From assembly GCA_021846145.1 (NCBI GenBank), contig JAJZCJ010000052.1, positions 1 to 14,627 of the forward strand: DNA of 14,627 nt, written 5' to 3'. The notes under the pieces were generated by a model. It saw only the letters and a program-made list of their open reading frames with translations, ran no database searches and was not told where the DNA came from. Both the position numbers and the translations under genes were made by a program. Position 1 is the first letter of the stretch, and every line of letters begins with the position of its first letter. This stretch comes from Bacillota bacterium. GTDB lineage: Bacteria; Bacillota; Bacilli; Alicyclobacillales; SLC66. Positions 1 through 7,528 of this stretch are shown here, piece after piece.

Positions 1-1
1 C

Positions 2-865
2 ACCGTCATTATACTGATCGTCGCGGGTTTTGCTGGAGCGCCGTACCGTCCCGCCATAACAAATCAAGATATTGCAACAAAGAATCCCGTACTGTTTGAA
101 CAAACAGCGCTTGGTTATATCGACGGCTCAGAACCTATCGCCTCCTACGGCCCACCTTATAACTACGGCTGGCATGGGACTGTTACCGGTGTGCAGTCTT
201 TAGGGGGATTTTCGCCACAGACATGGTGGGGTACGCCATATGCTGTGAATACAGCTAACGATTTCGTGCTCACACCACTTGCAAAACTCGCGACAGCGTC
301 TGGCAATGGCAGTCTCCAGAACACCCTAACCACCTACCAATCCGCATCTTATGCACAACAAATGGCATGGAATAATAATTACGGGGTCGCATTGTCGAAA
401 GCAACCGTTTCAGGGAACCAAGTCGTTGTCCCTCGCGGAGATTACGGCCCTGTGGCGCAAATGATGCAAGCTGAACTACGATTTGCTCAAGCTGGCTTAC
501 TGTCCGGCGTTTTAGATGCCGAGACCAATCAGGGTGTGTATCGATGGAACGTTCAAAACGATTTGCTGTTTTTACAAGGCAGTCCGTTGAAGCAGATGGC
601 TGGAAAGATCAATATGTTGGGTGAACAATGGGGGATCAGCCACGACGAACAGACATACCCAGGTCCGTGGTGGCTCACTCCCTACACATTGTTGTATCAA
701 ATTCCACCTTGGTCGACCTCTCCCGCAGGTGATCAGTTGGCCGCCTACTCCGTTTTCGTATTGGTGGTTCTGTTGGCATTCGTACCGTGGATTCCTGGAT
801 TAAATCACCTACCAAGACTCCTGCCCGTATATAAATTGATCTGGCGTGACTGGTACCGTCGTTGA
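2..865 (+). CDS. membrane protein of unknown function, 5'-truncated by window edge
   Basis: The reading frame is open from base 2, so the true start lies upstream; about 287 residues are visible. It begins inside a hydrophobic segment (VIILIVAG), then has a long soluble stretch rich in aromatic and polar residues, then a single membrane helix (around AYSVFVLVVLLAFVPW) and a basic tail ending in LIWRDWYRR. This fits a protein anchored at both ends of an extracytoplasmic domain. Landmarks YIDGSEPIASYGPPYN, GDYGPV, LGEQWG and the C-terminal IPGL..LPR..PVYKLIWRDWYR match, from memory, a family of uncharacterised membrane proteins in Actinobacteria and acidophilic Firmicutes, often near cytochrome b or bc-type respiratory genes. 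No haem-binding CxxCH motif is visible. A respiratory accessory role is only an inference from that association. ATG or GTG codons inside the frame (for example GTG at 191) are not taken as the start because coding similarity continues upstream. Confidence 0.6.
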   Translation, partial: TVIILIVAGFAGAPYRPAITNQDIATKNPVLFEQTALGYIDGSEPIASYGPPYNYGWHGTVTGVQSLGGFSPQTWWGTPYAVNTANDFVLTPLAKLATASGNGSLQNTLTTYQSASYAQQMAWNNNYGVALSKATVSGNQVVVPRGDYGPVAQMMQAELRFAQAGLLSGVLDAETNQGVYRWNVQNDLLFLQGSPLKQMAGKINMLGEQWGISHDEQTYPGPWWLTPYTLLYQIPPWSTSPAGDQLAAYSVFVLVVLLAFVPWIPGLNHLPRLLPVYKLIWRDWYRR

Positions 866-911
866 CAGTAAAGTAGCAGGTCTCGCACTTTCGTGAGACC
901 TGCCCTTACTG
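866..911. terminator. hairpin terminator between the membrane protein gene and the deoR end
   Basis: CAGTAA (866-871) pairs with TTACTG (906-911), and inside it GCAGGTCTC (876-884) pairs exactly with GAGACCTGC (895-903). The hairpin starts directly after the stop codon of the upstream + strand gene and lies about 60 bases beyond the stop of the convergent deoR gene. No long T run follows on either strand (moderately T-rich on +), so it may act as a bidirectional barrier or an mRNA 3' end rather than a classic intrinsic terminator. Confidence 0.65.
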
Positions 912-968
912 AATTGATTTATCTTCACGAGGCAGGTTGACGACTGGCAGGTTCAGGTAGCGATCGAT

Positions 969-1742
969 TCAACTGGATGATGGCACATGAGCCACCATGA
1001 CTTCCACACCAATGGCCTCTAATTGCATGCGAGTATCTTCGTGAATGTCCGCATCTGTCACTAGCACGTCCATACGGTGAATATCTGCAATCACTGAGAA
1101 AGCACGCACACCAAATTTACTTGAATCAGCGAGCACCACCACCTGCTCCGCCCGTTCCAAGATGACTTTGCGAAGTGACACTTCCATCTCATTGAAATCG
1201 GTCAGGCCAATATCAAAAGACATCCCGCCGACACCGATAAAAGCGCGGTTTACGTAGTAATGCCGTACCATTTCTTCTGCTTTTTCTCCCACTAAATACG
1301 GTTCATCCTCCTGAAGATCCCCTCCAGTCACCAACACTCGCACGCCACTGCGCTTCATGACTTGCGCCACCGGAAGCGATGGAGTAAGTACGGTCAGATT
1401 TTGTTTATCATCTAAAAAATCACAAAATGTCCGCACGGTAGTGCCTACATCTAGGATCAACGAATCACCGTCCTGAACCAACGTACTGGCAAGCGCGCCA
1501 ATCGCGCGTTTCTCTGCTTGACGGTGCAGTTCCCGTTCGCGATATAGGCGTACTGGTTCTTGCTGACTGCTAACCGCACCGCCGTAAACCCGCCGGACAA
1601 AGCCTTCCCGTTCGAGCATTTCCAAGTCTCTGCGAATGGTTTCCCCGGAGACTAAGAAACGTTGAGCCAAATCCACGACTCGCACAGAGGAGTGAACCTG
1701 AACTAACTTAGTGATTTCTCGCATGCGTTCAACGGCCAGCAA
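969..1742 (-). CDS. DeoR-family transcriptional regulator, last gene of the operon
   Basis: A 257-residue DeoR/GlpR-type repressor, the usual family length. The N-terminal helix-turn-helix covers about residues 6-57 (LAQRF.VSGETIRRDLEMLEREGFVRRVYGGA, the classic DeoR signature). The C-terminal sensor domain (about 74-235) has the phosphate-binding loop DVGTT at 98-102; in this family the ligand is usually a phosphorylated sugar or similar metabolite. The start is a TTG (1740-1742), supported by AAAGGAGG eight bases upstream and overlapping the end of the PHP gene by 14 bp, so translation is probably coupled. Being last in the phosphoesterase/ABC operon, it most likely autoregulates that operon in response to a phosphorylated intermediate. 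The effector cannot be read from the sequence. Confidence 0.9.
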   Translation of the reverse strand: MLAVERMREITKLVQVHSSVRVVDLAQRFLVSGETIRRDLEMLEREGFVRRVYGGAVSSQQEPVRLYRERELHRQAEKRAIGALASTLVQDGDSLILDVGTTVRTFCDFLDDKQNLTVLTPSLPVAQVMKRSGVRVLVTGGDLQEDEPYLVGEKAEEMVRHYYVNRAFIGVGGMSFDIGLTDFNEMEVSLRKVILERAEQVVVLADSSKFGVRAFSVIADIHRMDVLVTDADIHEDTRMQLEAIGVEVMVAHVPSSS

Positions 1743-2586
1743 CGTGAACGCCTCCTTTCATCGCTTTTTCAAACCAATCCCAATGACTCCCCACATCGTT
1801 TGGGCGATGTGCGTCAGAACCATACACCACTTCAATTCCTAGACTGTTGGCTTCGTGCAGGAACATGAAAGGCACATACGCTTCTTGACAAGTATTCACG
1901 CGTAGACCAGACATATTCGCATCGATTCCTACATGCAAAGTTTGTAAAAGCGGCAAGATGCGTTTTAAGCGCGAATGTATTTGTTCCTCATCAAAAACGG
2001 GTAATGCTTTCGCGAATTTTTTGATCAACAGTAAATGGCCGATTCGCGTAGGGATAGCTAACGTTCCTGCAAATCGAATCGCAGCTTCCACTTGATTGAA
2101 ATACTCATCCACCACTTTGTCCACACTTCCATAATAACGTAAAAGTCCATCGCGCCAATCATTTGCTGAAAAATCTACGCAGCGCATGCCTTCCCTACCA
2201 CCTAAAAAATGCACCGACACAATCGCTTCTTCAATATGGCCGTCACAGTAGGTGAGTATATCGTTAGTAAATCCTTCCTTGCCATCCAGATAATCAAGTT
2301 CCAGACCTACGCCAATTTGAATGATATCCGAATATTGCTCCTTCACGAGATTAGCCTCTTGAATATATGGAGATAGATCTTCAGCGGGCATCGCCAATAA
2401 ATCCATCATCTCGGAATCTGCCAGCCAATTGGTTGGCAATGGCGGGTGCTCGGTGAGCGAATATTTGCTAAACCCATGGCTAACAGCCTGGTCTATGTAA
2501 GCAGAGAACGCAACACGTTCTCCATGATGACAATAAGGGGTGTGCGAATGCCCATCCCATTTTTGAAGCTGGTCACGAATGATCAT
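1729..2586 (-). CDS. HisK-type PHP-domain phosphoesterase (histidinol-phosphatase family)
   Basis: 285 residues, typical of the HisJ/HisK family. PHP metal ligands are all visible: H13 and H15 in DGHSHTPYCHHG, E46-H47 in TEH, E96 in GLELDY, H126 in VSVHF, H184 in RIGH, and D258-H260 in GSDAH. The family hydrolyses small phosphomonoesters with a trinuclear metal centre, and histidinol phosphate is the best-known substrate. No histidine biosynthesis gene is nearby: the gene sits between an ABC transporter ATPase and a DeoR regulator, so it more likely dephosphorylates the imported compound or a breakdown product. The ATG overlaps the stop of the ATPase gene as ATGA (4 bp), a translational-coupling arrangement, and its own stop overlaps the deoR start. 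Family assignment is firm; substrate is unknown. Confidence 0.88.
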   Translation of the reverse strand: MIIRDQLQKWDGHSHTPYCHHGERVAFSAYIDQAVSHGFSKYSLTEHPPLPTNWLADSEMMDLLAMPAEDLSPYIQEANLVKEQYSDIIQIGVGLELDYLDGKEGFTNDILTYCDGHIEEAIVSVHFLGGREGMRCVDFSANDWRDGLLRYYGSVDKVVDEYFNQVEAAIRFAGTLAIPTRIGHLLLIKKFAKALPVFDEEQIHSRLKRILPLLQTLHVGIDANMSGLRVNTCQEAYVPFMFLHEANSLGIEVVYGSDAHRPNDVGSHWDWFEKAMKGGVHVAGR

Positions 2587-3677
2587 GAAGATTCTGCCCC
2601 TACATATGATCTGATTGATGCTGGTACGCGAGGATCTTCGATTTTCACGCCAATCTCCTGTCCCAATTCCATCCTTGCCGCAGTCGTGGAAAGCACGTCC
2701 ACCACTATTTCTTCGCTATGAACCAGCAAGCGGATTCTCGTCATGGGGCCTGAAAATGCCTTTGCCAAAATCTTGCCCTTCATCGCACTTTTATCCAGCG
2801 CAGAAACAACAGTGATTGATTCTGGTCTGACACGAAGTCTTAGGTCATGACCAATGATCGAATTTCGAACAGGCATTACCCAAGAAAAATCATGTGTGCC
2901 CCAACGCAATAAGGCAATGCTGTTATCCCCTTCCACTGAGTTAACTTCCACCACTTTGACAGGTATATCGATCATTTGACCAATAAAATATTCAGCAAAT
3001 TCAGTCCGTGGCGCATAGTACACATCAAGCGGAGTTCCCACCTGTTCAATTTGGCCATGCGCCATGACCACCACACGATCACTAAGTTCAAGTGCTTCTT
3101 CCTGATCATGTGTCACCATCACCGTGGTCACTTGAGTCGCTTTTTGGATATCTTTTAAAAATTCCCGCAAACTCTGACGCACTTTTGCATCCAAAGCAGA
3201 TAGCGGTTCGTCAAGAAGAAGCAGCGGCGGATGAAAAGCTAACGCCCTAGCCAGCGCCACCCGTTGACGCTCCCCGCCACTTAATTGCTGAGGCAAGTGA
3301 TGACTGCGTTGTTGTAACCCTACCAGATCAAGTAATTCATGAACACGTTGCAACACTCGCTGTGAATCCCATTTTCGTACCCTTAGCGGAAAAGCAATGT
3401 TATCAAAAGCGTTCATATTCGGAAACAACGCATACGATTGGAATACTACACCAATATTGCGTTTTTGCGGGGACAAATACGTGATATCGGTGCCATCGAT
3501 GCGGACTGACCCTGTGGTCGGATGTTCAAGCCCTGCAATCATCCGCAACACTGTTGTTTTTCCAGATCCACTCGGTCCCAAAAGCGTGACAAATTCACCT
3601 TCATTCACCGTCAAGCTAAAATCCTTTGTCGCATAAAGCGTATCATAGCGCTTGCTCAGATGTTCGATGCTCAACAC
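2583..3677 (-). CDS. ABC transporter ATP-binding protein (PotA/ModC/PhnT-like importer ATPase)
   Basis: 364 residues with every importer-ATPase motif: Walker A GPSGSGKT at 34-41, Q-loop Gln80 (VVFQSYALFP), signature LSGGERQR from 132, Walker B LLLLDE at 152-157, D-loop SALD, and H-loop His190 (MVTHDQEEALELSDR). The roughly 120 residues after the nucleotide-binding domain fit a TOBE-type regulatory domain. This architecture powers uptake of spermidine, iron(III), molybdate, phosphonate or phosphoester-type solutes. The start is GTG (3675-3677) with AAAAGGAGGG (3687-3696) upstream. The start lies 35 bp inside the end of the second permease gene, and the stop overlaps the PHP gene start by 4 bp, so it is tightly coupled to both neighbours. 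Confidence 0.93.
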   Translation of the reverse strand: MLSIEHLSKRYDTLYATKDFSLTVNEGEFVTLLGPSGSGKTTVLRMIAGLEHPTTGSVRIDGTDITYLSPQKRNIGVVFQSYALFPNMNAFDNIAFPLRVRKWDSQRVLQRVHELLDLVGLQQRSHHLPQQLSGGERQRVALARALAFHPPLLLLDEPLSALDAKVRQSLREFLKDIQKATQVTTVMVTHDQEEALELSDRVVVMAHGQIEQVGTPLDVYYAPRTEFAEYFIGQMIDIPVKVVEVNSVEGDNSIALLRWGTHDFSWVMPVRNSIIGHDLRLRVRPESITVVSALDKSAMKGKILAKAFSGPMTRIRLLVHSEEIVVDVLSTTAARMELGQEIGVKIEDPRVPASIRSYVGAESS

Positions 3678-4449
3678 GGGGAAGTTCCCTCCTTTTCTTT
3701 ACTGAAAATGATCCCAAGGCTAAAAATACGCCGCTCATGGCAATGACAAGCGCTATAACGGCCATGGCTGCACCCGTGAGCGGGTCATTTTGGAAGTCTA
3801 CTTGCAAGTAAATAGGAAGCGTCATATAGGAACCGCCGGTCGTCAACTGCGTAATAGTAAATTCACCCATTCCAATACTGAAAACGAGCACGGCACCTAT
3901 CAGAATTCCCGGAGACATTAGCGGTATCTGTACTTTCATGAGTGAGTGTAGATTGGAACTGCCTAAACTTCTCGCCACATCATGATACACCTTGGCGTCT
4001 GCATGGCGGAGCCGATTCAAGACCGCTTGGATGTAATAGGGCATCCCAAATAAGGTAAATGCAAATGGCAATAAGATAGGCGTTCCCGCAAGTGCGAAAG
4101 GTGGATTGCTGAAAAACTGCACATAGGCAAGCCCCAATACGACGGCTGGCATGATAAATGTAAGAAAGCCCAGTGCTTCCATGATGCGAAGTAACCGATT
4201 CCCATATAGAAACCCATACCAGATCGGAGGCGTCAACAACATCACGGAAAGCGCTACACTGATCAGTGAAATCACTACCGATCGCACCAGCGCCATTTGA
4301 AAAGTGGGATCAGTAAACAGCATCGCGTAACTACTTACGTTAAACAACCCTTCGTTATCGATACTAAACACCACAAGACCAATAACAGGAATGATCATCT
4401 GGAGGATAAAAATGATCGTAATCACTTTTTGTACGATCCTACTTGGCAT
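3643..4449 (-). CDS. ABC transporter permease, second subunit
   Basis: 268 residues when started at the ATG at 4447-4449, which has a strong AAGGGGGA ribosome site eight to ten bases upstream. A longer frame reaching to 4554 lies inside the preceding permease and is not protein-like, so it is rejected. About six hydrophobic segments (first 8-30) and a binding-protein-dependent transport cytoplasmic loop at about 155-182 (HDVARSLGSSNLHSLMKVQIPLMSPGI) identify the type I importer permease family, PotC/PhnV-like. The usual EAA triad is degenerate here (DVA). It overlaps the first permease by 11 bp and the ATPase by 35 bp, and should form a heterodimeric channel with the first permease. Confidence 0.9.
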   Translation of the reverse strand: MPSRIVQKVITIIFILQMIIPVIGLVVFSIDNEGLFNVSSYAMLFTDPTFQMALVRSVVISLISVALSVMLLTPPIWYGFLYGNRLLRIMEALGFLTFIMPAVVLGLAYVQFFSNPPFALAGTPILLPFAFTLFGMPYYIQAVLNRLRHADAKVYHDVARSLGSSNLHSLMKVQIPLMSPGILIGAVLVFSIGMGEFTITQLTTGGSYMTLPIYLQVDFQNDPLTGAAMAVIALVIAMSGVFLALGSFSVKKRRELPRVEHRTSEQAL

Positions 4450-5296
4450 TGAGTGATCCCCCTTCCCGTGCATGAAGCAGCGAAAACCGTTGTGCGAGAA
4501 AATAAAGTACGATGGCTCCCCCCAGAACCACCATTTCTTCCATAGATAACGCATCTCCGAGACCCAAGTTCATGCTCACATTGCCATTGACCATATAGCC
4601 GATCAAAATAGGCACGAGATTCACACTTCCACCTGCTAATTCATATGAGGTCACATAAGTGGAGAAAGCGTTGGCAAACAGCAGTGCAAACGTACTCACC
4701 ATGCTGGGAAAAAGCACGGGAACAGCCACTTTACGAAGATATAGTGAGAGTGGAGCGCCAAGGGTATAAGCTGCCTCTTCCCATTCTTTGAACAATGAAC
4801 CCACCGCAGGAATCATTAAAATCACGGACAGAGGCGTCAAAAATGACAAATAAGCGACGAAAAGGCCAGAAAATGATGCGATATTCCATCCCATCGTCAC
4901 AAGATTCACGTGAAATAACTGATTGATTATGACCGTCAAAATGCCTGACGTACCAAGTGTCGCCATGAAAGCCACCGCTAACGGCAACCCCGCAAAATTG
5001 GCCATCGTACTTGATAACGCAGTGATCAAATGTTGTACCCATGCCACAGGCGTTCTCATCACGCTCCACGTAATCGCAAATCCCCAGATCATCGCTACGA
5101 CACTGCTGTATAGAGACAACAACGTAGTAGTCAGAAATGCGTTCATATATTGCGAAGTAAAAGTCTGCTCGTAAAAAGATAGTGTAAGACCATGGTTCCC
5201 ATAGATGCTGACAAGTAAAATTCCAACTGCTGGGATGATAGCGAACAAGAGCAAGAATAGAAATACGGGTATAAAGATCAGCCAACCCCATCGCAC
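4439..5296 (-). CDS. ABC transporter permease, first subunit
   Basis: 285 residues with an N-terminal membrane helix (about 5-30) and about five further hydrophobic segments. The EAA loop is well preserved at about 172-200 (WEEAAYTLGAPLSLYLRKVAVPVLFP), where the ATPase docks. It resembles PotB/PhnU-type type I importer permeases. The start is GTG (5294-5296), supported by AGGGGTG (5307-5313) ten bases upstream; there is no better ATG. It is separated from the solute-binding protein gene by 72 bases that hold a hairpin, whereas every downstream junction overlaps, so its expression can be set apart from that of the binding protein. Confidence 0.9.
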   Translation of the reverse strand: MRWGWLIFIPVFLFLLLFAIIPAVGILLVSIYGNHGLTLSFYEQTFTSQYMNAFLTTTLLSLYSSVVAMIWGFAITWSVMRTPVAWVQHLITALSSTMANFAGLPLAVAFMATLGTSGILTVIINQLFHVNLVTMGWNIASFSGLFVAYLSFLTPLSVILMIPAVGSLFKEWEEAAYTLGAPLSLYLRKVAVPVLFPSMVSTFALLFANAFSTYVTSYELAGGSVNLVPILIGYMVNGNVSMNLGLGDALSMEEMVVLGGAIVLYFLAQRFSLLHAREGGSLNAK

Positions 5297-5335
5297 GTAG
5301 TATATTCACCCCTAAATGTGAAACGGCCAACGCCC

Positions 5336-5358
5336 ATTAGACGATGACCGTCTCTAAT
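5336..5358 (-). promoter_or_regulatory. intercistronic hairpin between binding-protein and permease genes
   Basis: ATTAG (5336-5340) and ACG (5341-5343) pair with CGT (5349-5351) and CTAAT (5354-5358), with a 5-base loop and a 2-base bulge. It begins just beyond the binding-protein stop codon. No T run follows on the minus strand, so it is more likely an mRNA-stabilising or attenuating element than a full terminator. Such elements often raise the amount of binding protein relative to permease in ABC operons. Confidence 0.5.
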
Positions 5359-5368
5359 TGATCAACAC

Positions 5369-6466
5369 TTATTGACCGAGTACTTGACTACCCCATTCCG
5401 CATTTAGGGTGTTGGTTGCTTTTGCAAAACTTCCAGAAAGGAAATGAACTTTGTTTAAGTTTAGTGGTGGCAATTTTACCGTTTTAGGAAGCTTCAAGTA
5501 TTTCAAACGGACAGGGTATGCCCCACCTCGTGCATAGGAAATTTGTCCTGCATTGGAGAACAAATAGTTGTTTAGCAAGCGAGCTGCATAGGGATGCGGT
5601 GCATATTTATTGATCACTTCAACGTAGGGGCCTGCCACCGTACTATCAGAGGGAACAATCGTATCAATCTGCGGACGCCCAGCGAACTGCTGCGCATCTG
5701 CTTCAGATAAGTAGTTCCAGGTAATTTGGATGCCGATTTGACCCGTCTTCATAGCAGCGGTACTGCCTGTTGCGCCAGCCCAGTTGCCGCTTTGATGAAG
5801 TTTTTTGAAAAAGTTGATACCCGGCTGAATGTTCTGCGCGTTCCCGCCAAATGCATAGGAAGCAGCAATGACCGCATCAAACTGTTCTGCGGCTTGGCGA
5901 GGATCGCCAAACCCGATGAGGCCCTTGTATTCGGGTTTTAACAAGTCACTCCATGTATGTGGAATTTGCTTAACAAGTTGAGGATTAACCTCAAATGAAA
6001 TAACACCATAGTAGGCAGCTGCCCAGTTACCGTGCGGATCTTTGAGATTAGAAGGGATTTGATTCCAATATTGATTTTTAAATGGGGCAACTACCCCCAT
6101 TTGCACAGCGGTAGGGCCAAAGGAAATTCCGATATCGCCTACATCCCCAATTGCATTATTTTTTTCCTTTTGGAACGCTTGCAGTTCTTCTGCTGAACTC
6201 ATGTTACCTTCGGCCACATATTGCGATTGAATACCGTATGTTTTACTAAAGGCAGCCCACATATTCCCAAGATTTGCCCAGTTGGCTGGCATTCCAAAAC
6301 CATGTATCATCCCCTCTGCTTTTGCCTTGGCGATGATACTTTTGTTCCACACGGTCGGCAAGCTGTCACTAGTCGTATGACGTGCTGCAGCAAAAGCAGA
6401 CCCTTCGGCCATCACCATTAGCACGGAGGCTGATAATGTGGCAAATACTATCCATTTTGATTTCAT
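5369..6466 (-). CDS. ABC transporter extracellular solute-binding protein
   Basis: 365 residues. The N-terminus is a secretion signal: K2 and K4, a hydrophobic core at about 5-19, then EGSAFA|AARH, a good signal peptidase I site near 26/27. There is no lipobox cysteine, and no cysteine anywhere in the protein. The mature part has the pattern of family 1 / iron(III)- or aminoethylphosphonate-type binding proteins (FbpA/PhnS/PotD-like), for example GDVGDIGISFGPTA, TWSDLLKPEYKG and AGPYVEVINKYAPHPYAARLLNNYLFS. The ATG is preceded by GGAGTG with eight bases spacing. The gene lies 24 bases after the phosphodiesterase gene and ahead of two permeases and the ATPase, so it supplies the substrate to that transporter. 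The ligand cannot be named; an organophosphate is inferred from the neighbours. Confidence 0.88.
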   Translation of the reverse strand: MKSKWIVFATLSASVLMVMAEGSAFAAARHTTSDSLPTVWNKSIIAKAKAEGMIHGFGMPANWANLGNMWAAFSKTYGIQSQYVAEGNMSSAEELQAFQKEKNNAIGDVGDIGISFGPTAVQMGVVAPFKNQYWNQIPSNLKDPHGNWAAAYYGVISFEVNPQLVKQIPHTWSDLLKPEYKGLIGFGDPRQAAEQFDAVIAASYAFGGNAQNIQPGINFFKKLHQSGNWAGATGSTAAMKTGQIGIQITWNYLSEADAQQFAGRPQIDTIVPSDSTVAGPYVEVINKYAPHPYAARLLNNYLFSNAGQISYARGGAYPVRLKYLKLPKTVKLPPLNLNKVHFLSGSFAKATNTLNAEWGSQVLGQ

Positions 6467-6490
6467 CGTGATTACACTCCTTCATATCTT

Positions 6491-7336
6491 TTAAGATTTT
6501 ATAAGTCCTTGCCAATGAGAATTCAGTGGCGTCATGGTATCAGCAGGTGCCAGATCGAGCAATTGACAGATCAAACTGGCTAGTTGCGTTTGCTTCAACT
6601 CCTCCGCTCCTTCACTTGTTGTGATTATGCGTGAACTAAGCACGTACAATGGAGTGGTTCTGACACTCGCTTCCGTACCACCATGTAATCCATGTTCATT
6701 CATGCCATGATCTGCGGTCACGATAATATGGTAGCCCTTTGTCCACCAGATCGGCACAAATTTCGCGAGCAAGAAGTCCATTCTTCCTGCACTGATGGCG
6801 TACTCTTTAGAAGCAGAACCAAAACGATGCCCGGCATCATCACAACCCATGGGATGGATCACGAGCAAATCAGGATCATGTGCCTGTCTAAGTCGCTCCG
6901 CATCAACGAAGACATGTGTATCTGGATATCCATCTTCAAAATAAAACCTTCCGTGCGTGATACCTTGTGAATTATGATCCTGCTCGCGGTCGCGAATGTA
7001 ATCGAACGAACCTCGACTGAACAATTCGCTCATCCAGTGATACCCTGCGACAGCAGAGGTGCGTTCGCTTTTGGACAAGATGTCAAATACACTGGTCGTC
7101 TCGATGCGATGTGTCTGATCGTTGGTGGTGATGCCATGACGTGCAGGTTCTTGTCCAGTCAACATGCTGGCATAGCACGGCCTCGACAAACTTGGCAATA
7201 CACTGCGGACTGTTGTACGTAAAGCTACTCCTTGTTCTGCCATACCTTCCATATAGCCAAGCAGATGGCGAGCGACGATGTCACTTAAGCCGTCGATCAA
7301 AACAAAAACCACTTTTTGCCGCTGAACGTTTTGCAT
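6491..7336 (-). CDS. alkaline-phosphatase-superfamily phosphodiesterase / nucleotide pyrophosphatase-like, first gene of operon
   Basis: 281 residues with no signal peptide, so probably cytoplasmic. Metal and active-site landmarks of the type I phosphodiesterase / nucleotide pyrophosphatase branch are present in order: D15 in VFVLIDG, the nucleophile region PSLSRPCYASMLTG.EPARHGI (Ser51, possibly Ser49, in place of the usual Thr), D166 and H170 in DDAGHRFG, D209-H210 in TADHGM, and H218 in GLHGG. The enzyme is shorter than the roughly 400-residue secreted members and phosphonoacetate hydrolase (PhnA), so it is a compact intracellular form. It is the first gene after the operon promoter; hydrolysis of an imported phosphodiester or phosphonate is the natural inference. 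A ribosome site with GAGGTGTGGG precedes the ATG. Family is clear, substrate is not. Confidence 0.85.
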   Translation of the reverse strand: MQNVQRQKVVFVLIDGLSDIVARHLLGYMEGMAEQGVALRTTVRSVLPSLSRPCYASMLTGQEPARHGITTNDQTHRIETTSVFDILSKSERTSAVAGYHWMSELFSRGSFDYIRDREQDHNSQGITHGRFYFEDGYPDTHVFVDAERLRQAHDPDLLVIHPMGCDDAGHRFGSASKEYAISAGRMDFLLAKFVPIWWTKGYHIIVTADHGMNEHGLHGGTEASVRTTPLYVLSSRIITTSEGAEELKQTQLASLICQLLDLAPADTMTPLNSHWQGLIKS

Positions 7337-7395
7337 CCCACACCTCTTGTTGTTTTGTGTGTGTTATTATGTTTCTTTATTGAATGTAACCGTAA

Positions 7396-7425
7396 ATTAT
7401 GTTGATTCCATTGTGTGCTTGTAAA
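7396..7425 (-). promoter_or_regulatory. sigma-A-type promoter of the phosphoesterase/ABC operon
   Basis: On the minus strand TTTACA (-35, 7420-7425) is followed after 18 bases by CATAAT (-10, 7396-7401); each differs from consensus at one position. The predicted transcript starts near 7389, giving a leader of about 50 bases before the phosphodiesterase ATG. No other good promoter was seen within the operon. An operator for the DeoR protein should lie nearby, but I could not identify a convincing one. Confidence 0.55.
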
Positions 7426-7462
7426 GGCTTTGTTAAATGTATAAAAAGAAGAAGTAAATAAA

Positions 7463-7497
7463 AGACTTTTTTGCAGTCAGATACTGCAAAAAAGTCT
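7463..7497 (-). terminator. intrinsic terminator of the pseudo-hydrolase regulator gene
   Basis: A perfect 14-bp stem: AGACTTTTTTGCAG (7463-7476) and CTGCAAAAAAGTCT (7484-7497), with a 7-base loop. On the minus strand it is followed by a T-rich tract (TTTATTTACTTCTTC). It lies 32 bases past the stop of the minus-strand gene at 7529 and just upstream of the operon promoter, insulating the two units. Confidence 0.8.
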
Positions 7498-7528
7498 CAA
7501 CGCTGAGATGCTATAAATAGCCGCTTGA

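Noticed and set aside
1729..2586. Assignment of the PHP gene as hisK of histidine biosynthesis
   Set aside because: The family fits, but no histidine genes are near and the operon context points to another phosphate ester, so no gene symbol was given.
4450..4554. Longer N-terminus for the second permease
   Set aside because: It lies inside the coding frame of the first permease, reads like noise (KKWWFWGEPSYFIFSH) and the internal ATG at 4447-4449 has a strong ribosome site.
4731..5330. 199-codon minus-strand frame overlapping the first permease
   Set aside because: Shadow frame: no family features, while the overlapping frame has six membrane segments and the EAA loop.
7356..7392. DeoR operator near the operon promoter
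   Set aside because: GTTA and TAAC flank the leader region, but the inner bases do not pair well; too weak to call.
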